Positions 1 to 7,869 are shown, counted from the stretch's first letter. The stretch is DNA of 7,869 bases from an uncultured Cellvibrio sp. (GCA_946886255.1 CAMPIG010000218.1:1-7869); one strand, 5' to 3'. Translations and numbers: made by a program. Notes: generated by a model from the letters alone, not told the origin.

Positions 1-371
1 GTGAAGATGTGTGTCGATTGGTGACCGCGACGAAAGCGGCGGGCAAGCGGGTTATCGCAGTGGGTACAACCAGCGTGCGCTGCCTTGAAAGCGCCGCTCA
101 TAGTGGTGTCATTCAACCTTACCAGGGCGAAACCGCCATCTTTATTTACCCCAGTTATCAATTTCGAGTGGTTGATGCGCTGGTCACTAACTTTCATTTG
201 CCTGAGTCAACCTTGTTGATGCTGGTGTCGGCCTTTGCCGGATACCGCAACACCATGGGGGCTTATCAGGCAGCAGTGGAACAGAGCTACCGGTTCTTCA
301 GTTACGGTGATGCCATGTTTATTACCCGAAATCCCGCCGCCCACACCGAGCACGTGGGCGACAACCGCTAA
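1..371 (+). CDS. queA: QueA, S-adenosylmethionine:tRNA ribosyltransferase-isomerase (3' part only)
   Basis: This is the C-terminal ~122 residues of QueA. The reading frame is already open at the window edge (first full codon at position 3), so the true start lies upstream, and the in-frame GTG at 9 is not a start. QueA transfers and isomerises the ribosyl moiety of S-adenosylmethionine onto preQ1 in tRNA, giving epoxyqueuosine, the penultimate step of queuosine synthesis in the cytoplasm. The visible segments [40 protein letters not shown] and [12 protein letters not shown] match the E. coli protein almost residue for residue. The protein ends in HVGDNR, close to the usual family end. The stop is 27 bp before the tgt start, which fits a queA-tgt operon. 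Identification is secure; the N-terminal two thirds cannot be assessed. Confidence 0.97.
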   Translation, partial: EDVCRLVTATKAAGKRVIAVGTTSVRCLESAAHSGVIQPYQGETAIFIYPSYQFRVVDALVTNFHLPESTLLMLVSAFAGYRNTMGAYQAAVEQSYRFFSYGDAMFITRNPAAHTEHVGDNR

Positions 372-377
372 TCCTGA

Positions 378-1541
<1,164 letters not shown>

Positions 1542-1548
1542 CAGGTGT

Positions 1549-1577
1549 AACAACACTTGCCGGCGGCGCGCGTTGTT
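1549..1577 (+). repeat. Inverted repeat after tgt, overlapping the -35 element
   Basis: AACAAC (1549-1554) is complementary to GTTGTT (1572-1577), with one further C-G pair inside and a GC-rich centre between the arms. It begins 7 bp after the tgt stop. There is no run of T after it, so it is a poor intrinsic terminator. The right arm overlaps the proposed -35 hexamer, so it could be an operator, an RNA 3'-end hairpin or chance. Confidence 0.35.
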
Positions 1578-1600
1578 GAATCCTGTTAAATCGGTATAAT
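1573..1600 (+). promoter_or_regulatory. Sigma70-type promoter for secDF
   Basis: TTGTTG (1573-1578, four of six consensus bases) and a perfect TATAAT (1595-1600) are separated by 16 bp. The predicted transcription start is near 1607. The bases after the -10 element, CCGGCCC, form a GC-rich discriminator of the kind found at promoters under growth-rate or stringent (ppGpp/DksA) control; that regulation is inference. The position implies that secD-secF has its own transcript in addition to any readthrough from queA-tgt. Confidence 0.7.
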
Positions 1601-1606
1601 CCGGCC

Positions 1607-1779
1607 CTTTTATGGCGGGTTTATCGAGGCGGCAAATACCGCTCGTTAGGCGCACCGAAACCTACACAGTCCTCAGAGTCACGCTTTGAAGGGTGTGAGT
1701 AACAAGTCTGTTGCCCGTTATGTCACGTCTGCAGGCACCCAATAACTAGCCACAGCGAAAAATTGTCACGGAAAATCCT
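1607..1779 (+). other. Predicted long 5' leader of secD; yajC slot without yajC
   Basis: About 170 nt separate the predicted transcription start from the secD ATG. In most gammaproteobacteria, yajC (about 110 codons, one membrane segment) lies between tgt and secD. The three forward frames here show only short stop-interrupted peptides and no hydrophobic stretch or YajC-like sequence, so neither the gene nor a recognisable remnant is present. A weak bulged hairpin can form around GCGG-CAAATA-CCGC, roughly 1631-1644. A 25-codon ORF begins at 1612, about 5 nt after the predicted start site, but has no Shine-Dalgarno site. I recognise no known riboswitch, and no SecM- or VemP-type arrest peptide. 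Confidence 0.4.
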
Positions 1780-3657
1780 ATGTTGAACCGCTATCCGCTT
1801 TGGAAGTACCTTCTTATCTTATTTGTGGCCGCTCTTGGCTTCATTTATTCGGTTCCCAATCTTTATACCCCTGATCCTGCGGTGCAGATATCCGGTGATT
1901 CCAGTGGTACAGAAATCGATCAGACGGTGTTGCGGCAGGTCGAAAAAGCGCTTAATGAGGCTGGTATCGACTACTTCGGTGCGGAAGCAAATGGTAAATC
2001 TGCATTGGTCCGCTTCCAGAATGGTGAGCAACAAGTTCGTGCACAGCGTGCGCTAAAAAGCGCTTTGGGTACTTCTTATATCGTTGCTCTCAACTCTGCT
2101 CCCACCACGCCGGATTGGCTGATCAGCCTGGGTGCTGCGCCGATGAAACTCGGCTTGGATCTGTCCGGTGGTGTTCACTTCCTGATGGAAGTTGATACAG
2201 CGGCGGCCATTGCCAAACGTCAGGAGATCACCGCTGACGAAATCAAAGACAAATTGCGCAAGGCGCGGGTTCGTTACAGCGATGTTGCGGCGAATCGTGA
2301 CAATGTCATCGTTGCGCGCTTTCGCTCCGAAGAACTGCGCGATGAAGCACTGAGCGAAATTCGCGGCGACTATCCCAATATCCTGTTCAATGAACCCGAG
2401 GCTCAGGCTGACGAGTTTGTCTTTACTGCCGAATTAAGTGAGGCGGCCGTAAGTGAAATTGAAGACTATGCACTGAGCCAGAACCTGATCACCCTGCGCA
2501 ACCGGGTTAATGAACTCGGGGTGTCTGAACCCATCGTTCAACGTCAGGGGCGCAACCGTATTATCGTCCAGTTGCCGGGTGTACAAGACACGGCTGAGGC
2601 AAAACGTATTATTGGTAAAACCGCTAACCTGGAGTTTCGTCTGGAAGCGGCACCGGATGCGCTGGTTTCCGCCAAAGAAGAATTTCCCTACCGCAGTGAA
2701 CTTGACCAGCGTCGATTTGGTAATGAATTTCTTGAGCGCCAGTTGATCCTGACCGGTGACCACGTTGCTCACGCCAGCAGCAGCTTCGACCCCGAAACCA
2801 ACATGCCCCAGGTCAACATCACTCTCGATAGCGCTGGGGGCACCAAGATGCACCGTGCAACGCGCAATAATGTGGGTCGTCGTATGGGGATTTTGTTCAT
2901 CGAATATAAAACCCATCTGCAGACCCAGACCAATGATGCCGGCGAAACCGTCGAAAAACCGGTGCAGTTAGTTGAGCGCAAGATCATCAGTCTGGCCAAT
3001 ATTCAATCGGCATTGGGGGTCCAGTTCCGCATCACGGGTCTGGAAAATTCCGCAGAAGCGTCCGAATTGGCTCTGCTGTTGCGCGCCGGTGCGTTGGCCG
3101 CACCCATGTACTTTGTGGAAGAGCGGACTATCGGGCCGTCTTTAGGTGCGGAGAATATCGCGCTCGGGATGAACGCCGTGAAATGGGGTATGTTGATTGT
3201 CCTGATCTTCATGCTGGTTTATTACCGTGTCTTCGGTTTGTTTGCCAATATCGCACTGGGTTTGAACGTGTTGCTGATTGTTGGTGTTATGTCCATTCTG
3301 GGCGCGACGCTCACCTTACCGGGTATGGCTGGTATCGTATTAACCATCGGCATGGCCGTTGACGCGAATGTGTTGATCTATTCCCGTATCCGTGAAGAGT
3401 TAGCAAGCGGTGCTACTCCCCAGTCGGCAATTCATGCCGGTTATGAACGTGCCTTTGTCACCATCCTCGACGCAAACATCACTACCCTGATTGTGGCGAT
3501 TATTTTGTATGCTGTGGGAACCGGGCCGGTGAAAGGCTTCGCAGTCACCTTGTCCGTCGGTATTCTCACCTCAATGTTCACGGCAATTATGTGCAGCCGT
3601 GCCATGGTGAATCTGGTGTACGGACACCGTAAAAACCTTCAGAAACTTTGGATCTAA
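1780..3657 (+). CDS. secD: SecD, protein translocase subunit
   Basis: SecD and SecF form an inner-membrane complex that binds SecYEG and uses the proton gradient to complete export of preproteins on the periplasmic side. The 625 residues compare with 615 in E. coli. Membrane segment 1 is at about 9-26. A large periplasmic region follows, with the family hallmark GLDLSGGVHF at 125-134 and the conserved ITLRNRVNELGVSEP at 237-251. The RND-type bundle of five more membrane segments spans about 466-606. D528 in GMAVDANVLIYSRIREE (524-540) corresponds to the aspartate implicated in proton flow (E. coli D519). The ATG start has a moderate GGAAAA site (1770-1775), and the N-terminus MLNRYPLWKYLL is typical. 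secF begins 17 bp after the stop. The gene is intact. Confidence 0.98.
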   Translation: MLNRYPLWKYLLILFVAALGFIYSVPNLYTPDPAVQISGDSSGTEIDQTVLRQVEKALNEAGIDYFGAEANGKSALVRFQNGEQQVRAQRALKSALGTSYIVALNSAPTTPDWLISLGAAPMKLGLDLSGGVHFLMEVDTAAAIAKRQEITADEIKDKLRKARVRYSDVAANRDNVIVARFRSEELRDEALSEIRGDYPNILFNEPEAQADEFVFTAELSEAAVSEIEDYALSQNLITLRNRVNELGVSEPIVQRQGRNRIIVQLPGVQDTAEAKRIIGKTANLEFRLEAAPDALVSAKEEFPYRSELDQRRFGNEFLERQLILTGDHVAHASSSFDPETNMPQVNITLDSAGGTKMHRATRNNVGRRMGILFIEYKTHLQTQTNDAGETVEKPVQLVERKIISLANIQSALGVQFRITGLENSAEASELALLLRAGALAAPMYFVEERTIGPSLGAENIALGMNAVKWGMLIVLIFMLVYYRVFGLFANIALGLNVLLIVGVMSILGATLTLPGMAGIVLTIGMAVDANVLIYSRIREELASGATPQSAIHAGYERAFVTILDANITTLIVAIILYAVGTGPVKGFAVTLSVGILTSMFTAIMCSRAMVNLVYGHRKNLQKLWI

Positions 3658-3662
3658 TCAGC

Positions 3663-3668
3663 GAGAAG
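3663..3668 (+). promoter_or_regulatory. Ribosome binding site deciding the secF start
   Basis: GAGAAG ends 6 nt before the ATG at 3675, whose product begins MTQEPKVINFMGVRK. An ATG at 3669 directly abuts the site, and a TTG at 3648 lies inside secD, so both are less likely. The choice fits the NFMGVR-type start I recall for pseudomonad SecF. Confidence 0.6.
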
Positions 3669-3674
3669 ATGGCT

Positions 3675-4835
3675 ATGACACAGGAACCTAAAGTGATCAA
3701 TTTTATGGGGGTGCGCAAAATCGCATCTGCCTTCTCAATCCTGCTGGTAGTTGCCTCCATCGTTTCGCTGGCGGTTAACGGCTTGAAGCTGGGGTTGGAC
3801 TTTACCGGCGGAACCCAGATGGAAGTGGGCTTTGAACAACCCGCCGATATTCCCAAAATTCGCAGCATTCTCGTGGACGAAGGCCTTGCAAGTCCGGTGG
3901 CCGTGCTGTTCGGCTCCGAAAGTGAAGTGCTGATTCGTACTCAGGGTTCAACGCAGGATGGCGCGTTGACAAAAATTGAACGTGAGTTGTCGGCCTTGGG
4001 GGAAGATATCAATGTTGCTGCGGTAGAGCGTGCCCCCCGCGATAAAGAGCGATTTGCCCATGAACTGCTGATTAGCAATGTTGCGCCGGATCAGCTACAA
4101 CAGGCAGGAGTATTCGCGGAAAGCGTGTTTGGCGAAGTGGAATTTGAAGCCCGTGGTGCCGATACGGCTGTAGTCGTTGAAAGAACGCTCGACTCGGTCT
4201 ATACCGCGCATTTGCTAACCCGTTTATCCAATGAGGCTGGTTCAACGGCTGAATTGCGCCGCAGCGAGTTCGTCGGTCCGCAGATCGGTGAAGAGCTGCG
4301 CGATGATGGTGGCCTGGGTATTTTATGTGCGTTGATCGTTGTCATGCTGTATGTGGCGGTTCGTTTCCAATGGAAATTCTCCGTGGGTGCAGTGGTTGCA
4401 TTGATGCATGACGTAATTATCGTATTGGGTATCTTCTCAATCTTTCAACTGGATTTTGACTTAACCGTACTGGCCGCCGTACTGGCGGTGATCGGTTATT
4501 CGATCAACGATACCATTGTAGTGTTCGACCGCATTCGCGATAACTTCCGTACATTGCGTAAAAGTGAGCCGGCAGAAGTTATCAATTATTCCCTTAGTCA
4601 AACGCTCGAGCGTACTATCCTCACATCACTCACCACATTGCTGACATTGTTTATGTTGTATATCTTTGGCGGTGAGTTGATCAGCGGTTTTGCGTTGGCA
4701 TTGATTATTGGTATCGGCGTGGGTACTTATTCATCGGTTTATATTGCGGCCGCCATCTTGATGGGGCTTGATATTGCCAAAGAGGATTTATTGCCGCCCG
4801 TGAAAGAGGGCGCCGAGTTCGACGAAGCTCCCTGA
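3675..4835 (+). CDS. secF: SecF, protein translocase subunit with enlarged periplasmic domain
   Basis: SecF is the partner of SecD in the SecDF complex, which couples the proton gradient to late steps of Sec export. From the chosen start it is 386 residues; E. coli SecF is 323. Membrane segment 1 is at about 15-34, followed by the hallmark GLDFTGG (40-46). The conserved FVGPQIG (199-205) leads into five further membrane segments from about 211 to 363. These include VIGYSINDTIVVFDRIRDN (272-290), equivalent to the E. coli region carrying the functionally important R247. The stretch between DFTGG and FVGP is about 151 residues against about 76 in E. coli, so the extra length is all in periplasmic domain P1 (about 97-190). 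That insert is acidic and soluble-looking, without a hydrophobic span. secF follows secD by 17 bp and is closed by a terminator 7 bp after its stop. Alternative starts at 3669 or 3648 would add 2 or 9 residues. Confidence 0.96.
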   Translation: MTQEPKVINFMGVRKIASAFSILLVVASIVSLAVNGLKLGLDFTGGTQMEVGFEQPADIPKIRSILVDEGLASPVAVLFGSESEVLIRTQGSTQDGALTKIERELSALGEDINVAAVERAPRDKERFAHELLISNVAPDQLQQAGVFAESVFGEVEFEARGADTAVVVERTLDSVYTAHLLTRLSNEAGSTAELRRSEFVGPQIGEELRDDGGLGILCALIVVMLYVAVRFQWKFSVGAVVALMHDVIIVLGIFSIFQLDFDLTVLAAVLAVIGYSINDTIVVFDRIRDNFRTLRKSEPAEVINYSLSQTLERTILTSLTTLLTLFMLYIFGGELISGFALALIIGIGVGTYSSVYIAAAILMGLDIAKEDLLPPVKEGAEFDEAP

Positions 4836-4842
4836 TGTAGAT

Positions 4843-4870
4843 CAAAACAGCGCCTCAGGGCGCTGTTTTG
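4843..4870 (+). terminator. Intrinsic terminator ending secDF
   Basis: A perfect 12-bp stem, CAAAACAGCGCC (4843-4854) with GGCGCTGTTTTG (4859-4870), closes a TCAG tetraloop. The GC core is flanked by AAAA and TTTT, so it could terminate transcription from either direction. It lies 7 bp after the secF stop and separates the translocase unit from the downstream kinase gene. Confidence 0.92.
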
Positions 4871-4943
4871 TTATGGGCTGGCAATCGACGTTCGTCTGGT
4901 TTATCGTTTCATTCACTTCTGTTTTCAATAAGAACCACCATCC

Positions 4944-6953
4944 ATGGCCCAACATCTCAGTTTCCGCGATGACCTCAGCAACAGTGATGACATAAATGCA
5001 CTGCGTCAAACTCTGGCGCGCTTCCAGCGCATCTTTAATGGCAGCGGCTATGGTTTTTGGGAGTGGGATCTTGCTACTCAACGTATTGATTGGTCTGGTG
5101 GGTTTTGGGAACAACTAGGCTACGGCCCGGAAGATGAAGCCGCTATTAACGACGCACGTCAACTATTCGCGTTTATTCACCCGGATGATGTTGATGACGT
5201 TGGTGAAGCGACTCGGGAGCATTTGCGCAGCGGCGAGCCACTCAACACCTGTTACCGGGTTCGAACCAAGCAAGGCGATTATATCTGGACCCAGGCAAGA
5301 GCCGATTCTATCCGCGATGAAAATGGCCGAGCTTTATATATCTCCGGCGTTAATTTTGATATCACCGAATTGAAAGAAGCTGAAGCGGCGTTGCGCGAAA
5401 GTGAAGCGCGACAGGTGCGCATTATCCAGGCGTCGAACGATGGTATCTGGGAGTGGTATGCCGGTCGTGGTGGTTTTCATTTCTCCAGCCGTTGCTGGGA
5501 GCTACTGGGTTACGAGGATCAGGATGATGTGCTCACTCAGGGAGAAGATCGCCTGAAAGTATGGCGTAACCACATCTACCCTGACGATTTATCAAAGTTT
5601 GATCAAGCCCTCGCAGAATATCTGCAAAACAAAGGCGCTTTTGATTTTGAGTATCGTATTATCAGCACGCAAGGTGAAATTCGCTGGATTCGTTGTCGCG
5701 GTCGCGCCTATTTCAATGAAGAGGGGCGCGCGATACGAATGTCCGGCACTAACATGGACATTACCGACATCAAGCGCGCTGAAGAGCGGGTAATGCAGGC
5801 CAAGGTTGCTGCTGAAAAAGCCAACCAGGCCAAGTCCGAATTTTTATCCAGCATGAGTCATGAATTGCGTACGCCCTTGAACGCGATTCTCGGTTATGCA
5901 CAGCTGTTCGAGTACGACGGTAACCTGACCCATAATCAGGTGGATAATTTGCACGAGATCCGCAAAGCGGGCGAGCACTTATTACAATTAATTAACGATG
6001 TGCTTGATCTGGCCAAGATTGAATCGGGCAAGATGACAGTTTCTCTGGAGCCGGTATTAACCTCGCGGGTGGTGGCTGAGTGTTTTACGCTGGTTCAACC
6101 TCAAGCCGACGCGAAAAGTATTAAGCTATATGCCAACCTTCACCAATTGGAAAGTACCTACGTTGTTGCGGATAACGTGCGTTTAAAGCAAGCCTTGATT
6201 AATTTGTTGAGCAATGCAGTTAAATACAATTCCATGGGTGGCGAGGTTGAGCTGCGTTTGGGTTTATTGGAAAGTAATGAGATGCGTATCGCGGTGCGTG
6301 ATAACGGCCCCGGTATTGCCGCCAATCGCCAGCGTGAAATGTTTCAACCCTTTAATCGGCTCAATGCTGAATACAGCAAGGAAGAGGGTTCCGGTGTTGG
6401 CTTGGTAATCACCAAACAATTGGTGGAGATGATGAACGGTAAGCTGGACTTCACCAGCACCGAAGGTGTGGGCACGGAATTCTGGATTGATTTGCCGTTA
6501 TCGAGGGAATGGAACCAGGATTTAATTGTTGCACCCAAACACCAGAATAAATATGCACCGACCGATCTATTGGTGAAACAGAACAAAAAAATTCTGTACA
6601 TTGAAGACAATCCATCCAATATTCGCTTGCTGCAGCAACTCTTTGCTCGTTATCCGCAATTGCAATTGGATGTGGCCGAGGAGGCATTTCTGGGAATCTA
6701 TAAGGCGCGCAGTGAACAGCCGGATGTGATTATCCTGGATATTAATTTGCCGGGCATGGATGGTTACGAAGCGCTTTCAGTATTAAAACGGGATTCGGTA
6801 ACCTGCAATATTCCTGTAGTGGGATTGTCAGCCAACGCCATGCCCTATGACGTTGAGCGCGGCCGGAACTCAGGGTTCTACGACTACCTCACCAAACCGG
6901 TGGAAATTAATTATCTTATCCATACACTCAACCAGTTGTTATACGACGATTGA
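4944..6953 (+). CDS. Hybrid sensor histidine kinase (PAS-PAS-HisKA-HATPase-REC)
   Basis: A 669-residue hybrid two-component kinase. Two PAS/PAC domains (about 27-145 and 152-278) are followed by a short coiled linker, HisKA with phospho-accepting H306 in SHELRTPLN, and an HATPase domain. In the latter the N box has N424 in LINLLSNAVKYN, G1 is DNGPGI (453-458), the F box is FQPFNR and G2 is GSGVGL (482-487). The C-terminal receiver (about 548-667) has E554/D555, phospho-acceptor D599 in ILDINLPGMDG, S629 and K651, all expected catalytic positions. I see no signal peptide or membrane segment, so it should be cytoplasmic and sense an internal or diffusible cue. It has no output domain, so phosphate probably passes to a separate phosphotransfer protein or regulator not encoded nearby. 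The ATG has only a weak upstream site (TAAGAA, 9 nt away). The ligand and pathway are unknown. Confidence 0.95.
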   Translation: MAQHLSFRDDLSNSDDINALRQTLARFQRIFNGSGYGFWEWDLATQRIDWSGGFWEQLGYGPEDEAAINDARQLFAFIHPDDVDDVGEATREHLRSGEPLNTCYRVRTKQGDYIWTQARADSIRDENGRALYISGVNFDITELKEAEAALRESEARQVRIIQASNDGIWEWYAGRGGFHFSSRCWELLGYEDQDDVLTQGEDRLKVWRNHIYPDDLSKFDQALAEYLQNKGAFDFEYRIISTQGEIRWIRCRGRAYFNEEGRAIRMSGTNMDITDIKRAEERVMQAKVAAEKANQAKSEFLSSMSHELRTPLNAILGYAQLFEYDGNLTHNQVDNLHEIRKAGEHLLQLINDVLDLAKIESGKMTVSLEPVLTSRVVAECFTLVQPQADAKSIKLYANLHQLESTYVVADNVRLKQALINLLSNAVKYNSMGGEVELRLGLLESNEMRIAVRDNGPGIAANRQREMFQPFNRLNAEYSKEEGSGVGLVITKQLVEMMNGKLDFTSTEGVGTEFWIDLPLSREWNQDLIVAPKHQNKYAPTDLLVKQNKKILYIEDNPSNIRLLQQLFARYPQLQLDVAEEAFLGIYKARSEQPDVIILDINLPGMDGYEALSVLKRDSVTCNIPVVGLSANAMPYDVERGRNSGFYDYLTKPVEINYLIHTLNQLLYDD

Positions 6954-7136
6954 AGTCTCAAGGTCGCTGCACACTGGCTGATGTCTCTCGATAACTTCTG
7001 AGGATTGTCATCTCACGATAAACTGATGTCGCTACTGGTTGTCAACGCATTTGGGAATGGGATGAGGACTCGTGTGGCCACGGGTTTGTCGCCAAGTGCA
7101 TCTTCAATGTAACTCAATAAAGAAAATGAGGATCTG
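6954..7136 (+). other. Intergenic region before the Alx-like gene
   Basis: These 183 bp contain no credible gene on either strand. They hold short imperfect direct repeats (CTGATGTC at 6978-6985 and 7023-7030; GTCGCT at 6963-6968 and 7028-7033; TTGTCA at 7005-7010 and 7039-7044) and one small hairpin. A weak promoter candidate is TTGTCG (7086-7091), 16 bp, TGTAAC (7108-7113), with four of six consensus bases in each hexamer. GAGGA at 7128-7132 is the ribosome binding site of the next gene. The conserved core of the yybP-ykoY manganese riboswitch (a GGGGAGUA-type segment) is not seen. Confidence 0.45.
7068..7085 (+). terminator. Possible weak terminator or leader hairpin
   Basis: ACTCGTG (7068-7074) pairs with CACGGGT (7079-7085), including one T-G wobble, around a TGGC loop. 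Only two further T residues follow (TTG), so termination would be weak. It could equally be a structure in the leader of the downstream gene, or chance. Confidence 0.25.
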
Positions 7137-7869
7137 ATGGATACCGTCTGGATGTGGGTAGGCTTCAATGTGTTTGTCTTGTGCTTATTGGCTCTCGACC
7201 TGGGCGTGTTGCACAAGGGTGACAAGCAGATAACGGTTCGCCATGCGTTATTGTTAAGTCTGGGCTATGTCGTACTTGCGTTTATATTTGCTGGCGGCAT
7301 TTTTGCCTTTATGGGCGAAACCTCGGGCTATCAATTTTTGACCGGCTACCTCATCGAAAAAAGTCTCAGCGTCGATAATATCTTTGTCTTTGTACTGATT
7401 TTTACCCATTTTGCCGTGCCACCTCAATACCAATACCGCGTGCTCTTCTGGGGTATCCTGGGCGCTCTGGTATTACGGGCAACCTTGATTCTGGTAGGTG
7501 CGGCAGTGATTGAAGCCTTTCACTGGGTCATCTATGTGTTTGGCGCCTTCCTGATATTTACCGGTATCAAAATGTTGATAACGGTCGGGGAAGAACCTGA
7601 CATCGAAAATAACCGCATAGTGACATTTATGCGTCGACGTTTTCGCGTGACAGAAGCATTTGTTGGCAGCAAGTTTTTTGTTATCGAGAATGGTGTGCGC
7701 TATATGACGCCGCTTTTCGTGGTGTTGATACTGGTGGAAATTACCGATGTGGTATTTGCCCTGGATTCGATTCCCGCCATCTTTGCCATCACGACCGATC
7801 CGTTCATTGTCTATACCTCAAACGTCTTTGCCATCCTGGGTTTGCGTGCACTTTATTTTGCCTTGGCCG
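7137..7869 (+). CDS. alx: Alx/TerC-family integral membrane protein (5' part only)
   Basis: The first 244 residues are present; the gene continues past the window (E. coli Alx is about 321 residues). It is a polytopic inner-membrane protein of the TerC family. Visible membrane segments are at about 4-22, 38-59, 80-93, 104-126, 130-150 and 191-218, with another begun near 228. The family motifs are clear: LTGYLIEKSLSVDN (68-81) and LVEITDVVFALDSIPAIFA (199-217), whose acidic residues lie in membrane segments, followed by TTDPFIVYTSN and FAILGLRALYF. These match E. coli Alx closely. Alx is linked to manganese export and alkaline pH response, and TerC homologues to tellurite resistance and metal loading of exported proteins; which applies here is not shown by the sequence. 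The ATG has GAGGA 4 nt upstream and no in-frame alternative. The symbol rests on homology. Confidence 0.9.
   Translation, partial: MDTVWMWVGFNVFVLCLLALDLGVLHKGDKQITVRHALLLSLGYVVLAFIFAGGIFAFMGETSGYQFLTGYLIEKSLSVDNIFVFVLIFTHFAVPPQYQYRVLFWGILGALVLRATLILVGAAVIEAFHWVIYVFGAFLIFTGIKMLITVGEEPDIENNRIVTFMRRRFRVTEAFVGSKFFVIENGVRYMTPLFVVLILVEITDVVFALDSIPAIFAITTDPFIVYTSNVFAILGLRALYFALA

Noticed and set aside
1601..1700. Possible tRNA or small RNA gene after the GC-rich discriminator at the secDF promoter
   Set aside because: The promoter resembles those of stable RNA genes, but no cloverleaf, T-loop GTTCRANNC box or terminator follows before secD.
1695..1745. Short GTG ORF (16 codons) in the secD leader with a GAAGGG upstream
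   Set aside because: The purine run is only 1 nt from the GTG, too close for initiation, and the peptide has no distinctive feature.
3648..3674. Upstream TTG start for secF inside the secD end
   Set aside because: It has no suitable ribosome binding site, it is a rare start codon, and the extension is not typical of SecF. The ATG at 3675 has GAGAAG at good spacing.
7126..7137. Four-codon mini-ORF (ATG AGG ATC TGA) whose stop overlaps the Alx-like start
   Set aside because: It overlaps the gene's own Shine-Dalgarno sequence and has no ribosome site of its own. It is most simply explained as chance.
7013..7225. 70-codon minus-strand ORF across the intergenic region and the Alx-like start
   Set aside because: It has no recognisable domain, is largely antisense to a conserved gene, and has a composition typical of a shadow frame.

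Overview
The window reads as ordinary chromosome from a gammaproteobacterium. The order queA-tgt-(yajC)-secD-secF is the classic one for that class, and the protein sequences track the E. coli and Pseudomonas family members closely. The sequence style and moderate GC content would suit a Cellvibrio-type marine or soil lineage, but that genus-level guess is inference and weak. All genes lie on the + strand, and nothing suggests phage, insertion sequences, CRISPR or recent transfer.

Positions 1-1541 hold two tRNA queuosine genes: the 3' end of queA (cut by the window edge) and a complete tgt. Tgt inserts preQ1 into the anticodon wobble position, and QueA then adds the epoxycyclopentane-forming group. 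Positions 1542-1779 are a 238-bp gap where yajC normally sits. No yajC is visible there. The gap instead holds an inverted repeat, a good sigma70-type promoter with a GC-rich discriminator, and a predicted leader of about 170 nt.

Positions 1780-4835 encode SecD and SecF, the proton-driven partners of SecYEG. The genes are 17 bp apart, and a perfect 12-bp-stem intrinsic terminator directly follows secF. This SecF is unusually long because its first periplasmic domain carries roughly 75 extra residues compared with E. coli SecF.

Positions 4944-6953 encode a soluble hybrid sensor histidine kinase (PAS-PAS-HisKA-HATPase-REC) with no cognate regulator in view. After a 183-bp intergenic stretch of short imperfect repeats and one small hairpin, an Alx/TerC-family membrane protein begins at 7137 and runs off the window end. 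The yybP-ykoY manganese riboswitch often found before such genes is not recognisable here.

I do not see a clearly novel system. The points most worth a second look are the missing yajC, the separate secDF promoter and long leader, and the enlarged SecF periplasmic domain.
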